Positions 63,895 through 64,000 of a stretch of DNA of 64,000 nucleotides are shown piece after piece. The position numbers were made by a program, and so were the translations under genes. The notes under the pieces were generated by a model. It was given only the letters and a program-made list of their open reading frames with translations. It did no database searches and had not been told where the DNA came from. Numbering within the stretch: position 1 is the stretch's first letter; each line of letters begins with the position of its first letter. This DNA is from Natronorubrum thiooxidans (GTDB lineage Archaea > Halobacteriota > Halobacteria > Halobacteriales > Natrialbaceae), in assembly GCF_900156475.1 (NCBI RefSeq), contig NZ_FTNR01000005.1:1-64000 (forward strand), given 5' to 3'.

Positions 63895-64000
63895 GTACGT
63901 TCGTTACACTCGTCAGGAATATAAGGAATGTGGATGGTTCATGCTCGCTGTAACTCGAACTGATTCGAGACAGCGCCGAGTGCACAGCGATGGGGAGTTA

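Overview
This 64 kb window is chromosomal DNA of a halophilic archaeon, most like the Natrialbales (Natrinema/Haloterrigena-type). The evidence is high GC with strong GC at third positions, very acidic proteins, leaderless starts about 25-30 bp below TATA boxes, and a full set of haloarchaeal families: HalOD1 domains, DUF5784/5786/5789/6757 proteins, PspAB beside HtpX, TatCo with the double-length TatCt, NMD3, RadA, PCNA, PriL and Hjc. This assignment is inference from gene content, not a database match. No phage, plasmid origin or CRISPR array was seen.

Layout. 1-415: right end of an IS200/IS605-type (TnpB) element that appears to have removed the 5' end of a small membrane protein gene. 617-10301: core genes (sufU, radA, a PQQ-type propeller, pspAB-htpX, nmd3-taw2, a Rad3/DinG-type helicase). 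10449-10536: an odd tRNA-like RNA gene. 10589-18484: small conserved haloarchaeal genes plus an alcohol dehydrogenase, a PHP phosphoesterase and a ferredoxin. 18608-29283: MFS transporter, asparaginase, aldehyde dehydrogenase-reductase-hemB, an ammonium transporter fused to a P-II domain, and hemL. 29395-34107: an accessory-looking stretch with a gshA-type gene broken by an in-frame TGA, a nickel/cobalt transporter and several orphan genes. 34308-48323: tatCo/tatCt, rlmE, pcn, priL, an acyl-CoA dehydrogenase, hjc and a CPBP protease. 48425-55032: a signalling cluster with a 1703-residue multi-PAS regulator, a HalOD1 protein and a degenerate receiver-PAS protein. 55078-59093: two enzymes of S-adenosylhomocysteine metabolism flanking a secreted acidic repeat protein. 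59344-63894: membrane proteins and a copper P-type ATPase.

How the genes work together. hemB and hemL serve tetrapyrrole synthesis. The TatC pair exports folded proteins, the dominant haloarchaeal route. ahcY and the amidohydrolase offer two ways to clear S-adenosylhomocysteine. RadA, Hjc, PCNA and PriL are replication and repair parts spread among unrelated genes.

The most unusual signal is a family of about 86-113 bp imperfect palindromes with ends of the form TCATA...TATCA or TGATA...TATGA (10589, 20555, 30257, 38407, 38533, 57692, and remnants near 43418 and 43555). The arms differ between copies but stay complementary, and in three cases the terminal TGA is itself the stop codon of the flanking gene. 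They look like a mobile or structured-RNA element specialised for gene 3' ends.
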